Shown: positions 61,001 through 64,000 of the stretch, piece by piece
Numbering within the stretch: the stretch's first letter is position 1
Layout of the letters: every line of letters starts with the position of its first letter
Origin: Isoperla grammatica
Lineage: Eukaryota > Arthropoda > Insecta > Plecoptera > Perlodidae
Direction: 5' to 3'
DNA: 64,000 nucleotides
Assembly: GCA_945910005.1 (NCBI GenBank)
Contig: OX246747.1
Location: 38,817,190 to 38,881,189, forward strand
Made by a program: the position numbers and the translations under genes
Notes under the pieces: generated by a model
What the model was told of the DNA's origin: nothing
Seen by the model: the letters and a program-made list of their open reading frames with translations, nothing else
Databases searched by the model: none

Positions 61001-64000
61001 TGTAGTGCGCTACCAGTCTCGCTACCAAAAAAAAGTAACATGCTACTTAACAACACTGGTGCTTTGAGACAACTACGGGACCCACCTTCCCGCGGTCGAA
61101 GTAGTTGATCATCTTGATGTAGAGCGCCTCCTTGCGCTGCCACTCTAGCTGTGCGGGCTGCGTAGTGTCAGCGGCCAGGGGCTGCGAGCACCAGCCCAGA
61201 GAGTCAGCGTACAGCTTGATCGTGAAGCCGGCCTCCGTGAAGTTGTCTGCCGCCAGGTGGAGGTCGTGTAGCTTGTAGATGTAGCGCAGATACATCTCCT
61301 TGCGGTTTATCTCGTTCTTGTAGAAGTTCTGCGACACACAGGCAGACCGTTCGTTGAGACATTGAGTAAATAAATAAAACAAGTTGGTGCAACACTAATT
61401 ATCCCGGTTAGAGCAAAGTGAGGAGACTCACCAGCAGGTTGACTGTGCAGACATGTACTCAGTGAATGAGTGAGTGAAGTGAGTGGACTCACCAGCAGGT
61501 TGACTGTGCAGGACATCCGCTTGTCCCTGTTCTCGTCCCCCTGGATAACGGACCGATAGTCCAGCAGGCGTTCCAGTAGTCTCGTAACGGAGCTGATGAA
61601 CGCTGACCCGCTCTCCTTCCAGGCTGGGTCCTCTGACTGGACGCGGTCAAGCAAGCTGCAACCACACGGCGCTATCATCAGCGGACAAGCAAACTGCAAC
61701 TACACGTACTACCATGGACACATTGGCACCATCTTTTGATCCAAGTTTTAAAACAAATACAGACTGGTACTCAGTTTCTATATTAATTACCGCCACACGT
61801 GAACAACGCCGAAATAGAAAATCGTGACGCTTCAATGATTAAGTGCTTGGTCGACTAGATACAACTGTATGGAAGTAAGTAAGCAAGTGTAAATGGTAGG
61901 AAGGAGACGCCAAGAGACGTACAGTAAAGAGGAGAGGGCTGGGAGAATGTGGGAGGATAGGAAGACTAACCCAGGAAGTGGCAACGGATTACGAGCATGC
62001 ATTCGTCGTAACGTATATGTAACGTACGTGCTCAAAACAGAACCAACAGACGACAACAACCATGCTGTTTATTAACGTCTACGTGCAGAGAGGGCGGTGA
62101 GTTGTTTGCGAGTGTTTGTTGTCTACACATCAACACGTGATCACATGACAGGTTGACTTACACGGCGCTAAGATGCTCCCTGATAGCGCGAGATGAAGGC
62201 ATGAGTTGGAGAACAGAACATGTTAATACAAGCAACATTGCGACGCCGCCTCGACATGATTACACCAATGTAGTTAGCTGGTGTTATTTGCTTATAGTTA
62301 TTAATCAGTCTAGGGTAGTAACTGGGTCCATGGCTAAACATGAGATATACAAGCTAAACAACAACAGAGACAAATTGGCTGAACACTGATTTTAAATTCA
62401 ACATTCTGATCTTGTTCTTGTTCAACAAGTGTTTCACTACGTAGTTCTCAATCAAGGTGTTTGCAGGGAAACGATGCGGCGTCGTTGAATGAGATCGTGC
62501 CGAGAAGTCGGTGACTGCCGCAAGTTGGACCCAACAATTCACGCCTTGAGACAACTCTGGGTGCTAGTTCATAGTTCATAGTACATAGTTCATAGTTCAT
62601 AGTTCATAGTTCATAGTTCATAGTTCATAGTTCATAGCTGGAGATGTTCAGCATTCATAAGTGATTGGTTGATTGATTGACAAATATATACCAACAACGG
62701 TATTGTAAAACTTCAGAAAACACAAGCACATTTACATCGGTGGTAGTTCAACACATGTAAGTAAATAGGCAACACTTGGATAGTTGGAGAAATCTAAGAC
62801 AATACGCCCATTCCTTATTGAAATATTTAGCCATGAAAGCATGATGAAATGTTTAGAAAGGTATCTCAACTACTGTATAAATTATAAAACTAATATTCTA
62901 ATGTAAAATAATCTGTACACAAAACACATACCAAGATTGGTAAGAATACGAGCGTTTCTACAGCTACAACTAGTGGAGCAATCACCTGTTTTGTTTGTTA
63001 ATCACTTTCCCCTCTAGCTTTGGATTTCAACTACGGCAATCAGTTACCGTGTACGCATTAGACACACTTTACATTAAAAAATGTACGCTGTCTTCTAGAA
63101 GACGCCGCACTCGTTAACAGAAAATAGGTCATTGCCAGCTAATGTCAGGACTAAAAGCCTAAGGGCCACATTCAAGAGCCTACGCAGCTCCCAGGCAACC
63201 TGGCTGTACCGGTCGTTGTTTCCCCCAGACTTATGACGTCGCTCGTGAGAGCCGAGAGACTCACATCGTGTTGAACAGCTGCCGATACTCGTCGTCTCCC
63301 TTGTTCTCACTTATCAGGATGTCCAGCTTGTCGATCAGTTCCGACTCAACCTGGGAACAACGACAATCAATCAACTTGAAATAAAGGCAGTGAAATTCTG
63401 ACTTTTTATATAATAGTTAGAAGTACTATCTGTTTGTTTCTGCTGATAAATATGAGTATTGGTACAGTATCTATAAATGCAGATGCTGTGGGTCAGAAAT
63501 CACGATACTGAGTGCCTAGTTAATTATAACGGAAACATAGTAGAACAGGTAAAACGTTATATAAGACCTAGTAATTGGACTGTACACTGTTCCTTGTCAA
63601 TGACAAATCCTTTACTGTTGTATTATAAAGTCTCTTGGATGCTAATAAAATCAAACAAACATGTAACAAGGAACAGTGTACAGTCCAATAGTGTACAGTG
63701 TACAGTGTACAGGTCTTATATAACTGAGTGCCTGTTTACTCTGAAATTACGTTTGCTGCAAATACAACTTGACAGGTGGCCCCACTTTCTGTGAATGCTA
63801 CTAGCTAGCGTAATGTGCGTACCTGCTTGAAGTTCCCCCGTTGTTTCTGCTCGCACTCCATCATGTCGAAGAAGATGAAGAGCGTTGCCTTGCGTAGCTC
63901 CGTCTCGGGAACCAGAGTCACCTCGAGGAAGGGGCCGACCATTGACGGGATGAAGTTGATCTTGTGTTCCCCTACAACCATCACGATAACGTCATATCCT
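47387..64000 (-). CDS. mbc: myoblast city / DOCK1-type Rac guanine exchange factor, 3' half, 15 exons
   Basis: CDS join (minus): 63971-63823, 63350-63265, 61655-61493, 61328-61086, 60462-60268, 59782-59641, 59075-58906, 57757-57542, 52575-52444, 51424-51252, 50768-50633, 50036-49867, 49251-49070, 48722-48649, 47794-47387. All introns are GT-AG and all phases agree, giving 878 residues to the stop, about the C-terminal 45% of a DOCK1-size protein. Residues about 120-560 form DHR-2, the lobed catalytic domain that strips GDP from Rac at the membrane with ELMO as partner. The piece [17 protein letters not shown] holds the conserved Val-containing insert used in nucleotide release. After 556 the tail is disordered with five proline motifs (PLPPLP, PPPIPH, PPLPPR, PPAPPK, PPIPPK) suited to Crk-type SH3 binding. 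Wording such as [19 protein letters not shown] fits insect mbc better than the DOCK3/4 (sponge) type. N-terminal SH3 and DHR-1 exons lie beyond the right edge. Confidence 0.95.
47908..48440. mobile_element. Transposon-like insertion in the last mbc intron
   Basis: Inverted words bracket it: GACTTTGGAGCCGTCCTAGC then AACGAAG at 47909-47935 against the reverse complement of CATCGTTGCTATGACGGCTC then CAAAG at 48413-48437. Inside, 47990-48170 is an inverted relative of the element at 59986-60202. Confidence 0.6.
48649..48722 (-). CDS. mbc: mbc exon n (residues 719-743)
   Basis: Small exon reading (V)[24 protein letters not shown]. Acceptor TTTCAG, donor [13 protein letters not shown] is a Crk-SH3-like ligand. 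The phases fit both neighbours only if this exon is included. Confidence 0.85.
48898..49052. repeat. (AAAT)n microsatellite in mbc intron
   Basis: About 150 bases of AAAT/TAAA units interrupted once by AGCC near 48974, 18 bases from the exon m donor. Confidence 0.97.
49070..49251 (-). CDS. mbc: mbc exon m (residues 658-719)
   Basis: Reads (C)[60 protein letters not shown] plus G, completed to V in the next exon. PPLPPRG is a strong SH3-ligand pattern. The donor GTGCGT is followed within 20 bases by a TTTA tract. Confidence 0.86.
49252..49866 (-). other. mbc intron, no feature recognised
   Basis: Contains a TC-rich tract near 49560-49740 resembling a short pyrimidine-rich repeat and an ATC microsatellite at 49531-49546. 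Open frames at 49299-49502 and 49435-49665 are not recognised. Confidence 0.55.
49867..50036 (-). CDS. mbc: mbc exon l (residues 602-658)
   Basis: Reads [56 protein letters not shown] plus TG, completed to C in the next exon. Acceptor GTTGCTAG, donor GTACGT. Disordered tail with PPPIPH. Confidence 0.85.
50039..50286 (-). repeat. 62-bp tandem repeat on the acceptor side of exon l, 4 units
   Basis: AGCAACAACAACACACACTT begins at 50039, 50101, 50163 and 50225, and a fifth AGCAACA at 50287. The minus-strand acceptor GTTGTTGCTAG is therefore repeated upstream of the true one at 50038-50037. Confidence 0.92.
50285..50577 (-). mobile_element. Copy of the long-TIR TA transposon in an mbc intron
   Basis: AATGAAACAAATGAATTGAA, TCGATGGACAAACAACAAGC, AATTTCTTCCGATTCTGG and the end GTCAGTTGCGGGTTCCCTAT correspond to 37440-37738. 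The outer left arm is missing. Confidence 0.85.
50633..50768 (-). CDS. mbc: mbc exon k (residues 556-601)
   Basis: Reads (N)[45 protein letters not shown]. First part of the low-complexity tail, with a class II-like proline motif. Acceptor TTGCAG, donor GTGAGT. Confidence 0.88.
51252..51424 (-). CDS. mbc: mbc exon j (residues 499-556), founder of the 86-bp array
   Basis: Reads [57 protein letters not shown] plus AA, completed to N by the next exon. End of DHR-2. Only the acceptor nearest the exon body (TTGTTACAG at 51426-51425) gives an open junction, because upstream copies would read through 86-base units and shift frame. Confidence 0.92.
51424..52068 (-). repeat. 86-bp array of exon-j 5' end plus acceptor, 8 copies
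   Basis: The acceptor/exon start (GGACCTGTAACAAGTACGTG on the plus strand) lies at 51421, 51532, 51618, 51704, 51790, 51877, 51963 and 52049. Spacing is 86 or 87 except for the first interval of 111, which keeps more exon. Each unit is about 50 bases of exon ([17 protein letters not shown]) plus 36 bases of intron ending TTGTTACAG. Confidence 0.95.
52444..52575 (-). CDS. mbc: mbc exon i (residues 455-498)
   Basis: Reads [47 protein letters not shown]-2 lobe C; the ANVMGG part corresponds to the insert whose valine helps expel nucleotide and magnesium in DOCK proteins (family knowledge). Phase 0 at both ends, acceptor CTGCAG-type, donor GTACGA. Confidence 0.96.
52576..53114 (-). other. mbc intron sequence, acceptor side
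   Basis: Unique-looking AT-rich intron between the minisatellite and exon i. The open frame at 52697-52990 (minus) is not recognised. Confidence 0.6.
53115..53390 (-). repeat. 15-bp minisatellite GCATGTAGGAGTGTA
   Basis: About 17 copies of GCATGTAGGAGTGTA with variants (GTATGCATG, GGGGTG). It is the same word that forms the linker of the 166-bp array and lies at its distal edge, in the mbc intron. Confidence 0.9.
53389..57660 (-). repeat. 166-bp array of exon-h 3' half plus splice donor, 26 copies
   Basis: The exon-intron junction (CACCTGCAACCGCATGCTGA on the plus strand) recurs from about 53390 to 57540 at an exact 166-base spacing, which gives 26 copies with the founder. Each unit is 108 bases of exon (36 codons from [10 protein letters not shown] to FSMRLQ) plus a 58-base linker made of three diverged TACACTCCTACATGCG minisatellite words. 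The join between linker and exon is at CGTACAG, a microhomology shared by both. Substitutions are rare, so the array is young. At about 55548 the junction is CATCTGCAACC, changing donor GT to AT. Confidence 0.96.
57542..57757 (-). CDS. mbc: mbc exon h (residues 383-454), founder of the 166-bp array
   Basis: Reads [72 protein letters not shown]. Phase 0 at both ends. The last 36 codons with the GTGCGT donor recur 25 more times downstream. Because read-through past any donor meets a stop within about 25 codons, the donor at 57541-57540 must be used for the full frame. Confidence 0.95.
57758..58440. other. mbc intron, no gene
   Basis: An open frame at 57983-58300 (plus) shows no recognisable domain. 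The stretch is followed by the inverted-repeat element. Confidence 0.5.
58445..58850. mobile_element. Inverted-repeat element with coding-like arms
   Basis: The left arm (plus) reads [19 protein letters not shown] then [12 protein letters not shown]. The right arm (minus, in frame 58722-58916) reads [19 protein letters not shown] then [12 protein letters not shown]. Both then run into AAGCCCTACACA(T/C)TGAAT. The arms are about 130-145 bases and enclose an AT-rich centre of about 125 bases. The peptide is not identified. Confidence 0.6.
58906..59075 (-). CDS. mbc: mbc exon g (residues 326-382)
   Basis: Reads (F)[56 protein letters not shown]. Lobe B of DHR-2, with the [12 protein letters not shown] block typical of mbc. 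Acceptor CCCCAG, donor GTGGGT. It is too short in any one frame to show as a separate ORF. Confidence 0.93.
59076..59520. other. mbc intron, AT-rich, no feature recognised
   Basis: No repeat array or transposon end was identified here. GGGTAGGGGGGAG at 59318 is the only notable word. Confidence 0.5.
59521..59640 (-). repeat. 60-bp duplication abutting the exon f donor
   Basis: AACTTGTCCACGGGGTTAAA through GTGCCCGCTAGAAGGATA occurs at 59523-59580 and 59581-59640, the second copy ending exactly at the donor GTATCC. Confidence 0.9.
59641..59782 (-). CDS. mbc: mbc exon f (residues 279-326)
   Basis: Reads [47 protein letters not shown] plus T, which joins TC of the next exon to give F. The donor GTATCC begins a 60-base intron sequence that is present twice (59521-59640). 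The frame stays open past the donor, but only the spliced version continues the DOCK alignment. Confidence 0.92.
59986..60202. mobile_element. MITE with TAGAKTCTACCCACTCAGT ends in mbc intron
   Basis: The left end TTTAGATTCTACCCACTCAG pairs with the reverse complement of the right end (TTAGAGTCTACCCACTCAG). An inverted relative lies at 47990-48170 (GATCTTTGATTGGTTATCGC, ACTGAGTGGGTAGACTCTAA). Confidence 0.75.
60268..60462 (-). CDS. mbc: mbc exon e (residues 214-278)
   Basis: Reads [65 protein letters not shown]. Passage from lobe A to lobe B of DHR-2; the EYFRVGFYG block is a family signature. Phase 0 at both ends. Confidence 0.96.
60592..61058. mobile_element. hAT-type MITE with perfect 8-bp target duplication
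   Basis: Begins CAGTGTTGTTAAAGCTACTT and ends, in reverse complement, CAGTGTTGTTAAGTAGCATG. It is flanked by GTGCTTTG at 60584-60591 and 61059-61066. It is rich in GCTAC/GTAGC words and non-coding. It lies in the intron between exons e and d, 28 bases from exon d. Confidence 0.92.
61086..61328 (-). CDS. mbc: mbc exon d (residues 133-213)
   Basis: Reads [81 protein letters not shown]. This is DHR-2 lobe A (TPR-like helices, dimer interface in the family). Phase 0 at both ends. A hAT MITE ends 28 bases downstream of the donor side. Confidence 0.95.
61493..61655 (-). CDS. mbc: mbc exon c (residues 78-132)
   Basis: Reads [54 protein letters not shown]. Start of the DHR-2 region. Donor CTGGTGAGT at 61492-61491; a copy of the last 19 exon bases with the donor is repeated 61 bases downstream (61426-61450). 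Confidence 0.95.
61656..63264. other. mbc intron with TTCATAG minisatellite
   Basis: A TAGTTCATAG nonamer-like run at about 62566-62638 (about eight copies) is the only repeat seen. Open frames at 61893-62075, 62153-62389 and 62354-62554 are not recognised. Confidence 0.55.
63265..63350 (-). CDS. mbc: mbc exon b (residues 50-78)
   Basis: Reads [20 protein letters not shown] then EYRQLFNT and two bases of an isoleucine codon completed by the next exon. Acceptor TTCCCAG, donor GTGAGT, phase 2 at the 3' end. Confidence 0.93.
63556..63724. mobile_element. Palindromic repeat in mbc intron
   Basis: GTTATATAAGACCTAGTAAT then TGGACTGTACACTGTTCCTTGT is repeated inverted at 63665-63724, where the right arm carries an extra AGTGTACAGTGTACAGTGTA expansion. 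A GTACACTGT hairpin core is present. MITE-like, about 169 bp. Confidence 0.75.
63823..63971 (-). CDS. mbc: mbc exon a (fragment residues 1-49)
   Basis: Begins with two bases completing a codon from an exon outside the window, then [40 protein letters not shown] and QKQRGNFKQ. This is the helical segment just before DHR-2. Ends CAG followed by GTACGCAC, phase 0. The residue after KATL is F where family members usually have P. Confidence 0.93.

Noticed and set aside
47387..63971. Assignment to the DOCK3/4 (sponge) subfamily
   Set aside because: Some blocks ([16 protein letters not shown]) are shared by both groups. [31 protein letters not shown] and the proline-rich Crk-type tail fit mbc/DOCK1 better. 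This is judged from memory, not by alignment.

Overview
This is eukaryotic, repeat-swollen DNA from an invertebrate, most likely an arthropod. The one confidently recognised host gene is the 3' half of a myoblast city (mbc, DOCK1/2/5-type) Rac exchange factor. It lies on the minus strand in 15 exons from 63971 down to a stop codon at 47387, and its wording is closest to insect mbc as I remember it. The rest is non-LTR retrotransposons, hAT-type and TA-target MITEs, foldback elements, tRNA- and 5S-rRNA-derived sequence, and at least 15 tandem arrays. No prokaryotic operon, CRISPR array or virus was seen. Species cannot be fixed from sequence alone.

Layout: 1-4490 is a nearly complete LINE (ORF1 plus EN-RT ORF2, broken by a frameshift just before the YADD box). 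4490-13500 holds LINE tails, an 82-bp satellite, a hairpin-rich GT/GC repeat field, AT-rich repeats, a large inverted repeat, two MITEs and a 90-bp triplication. 13541-21540 is a huge plus-strand array of about 54 units, each a (TGTC)n tract, a CTGCAG acceptor-like site and a 75-bp exon-like block. 21545-32240 contains 5S-like and tRNA-like sequences, G-rich repeats, a 109-bp array and two mutually interrupted satellites. 32277-33493 is a 57-bp array. 33962-34080 is a single exon-like segment. 34081-37255 is a second copy of the TGTC/exon array in inverted orientation. 37275-44060 has a long-TIR MITE, a hAT element with perfect 8-bp target duplication, a 68-bp array and a 5'-truncated LINE. 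44060-47060 is unassigned. 47190-64000 is mbc.

The most interesting pattern is that tandem amplification here repeatedly sits on exon-intron junctions. In mbc the 3' half of the exon at 57542-57757, with its donor, is present 26 times at an exact 166-bp period. The 5' half of the exon at 51252-51424, with its acceptor, is present 8 times. The acceptor-side intron of the 49867-50036 exon is tandemly repeated, donors at 61493 and 59641 have two-copy duplications, and the end of the terminal coding exon is present three times. The two big TGTC arrays and the 57-bp array look like the same process acting on a second, unidentified exon whose fuller copy is at 33962-34080. The mbc reading frame survives if the outermost donor and innermost acceptor are used, and splice phases agree at all 14 introns.
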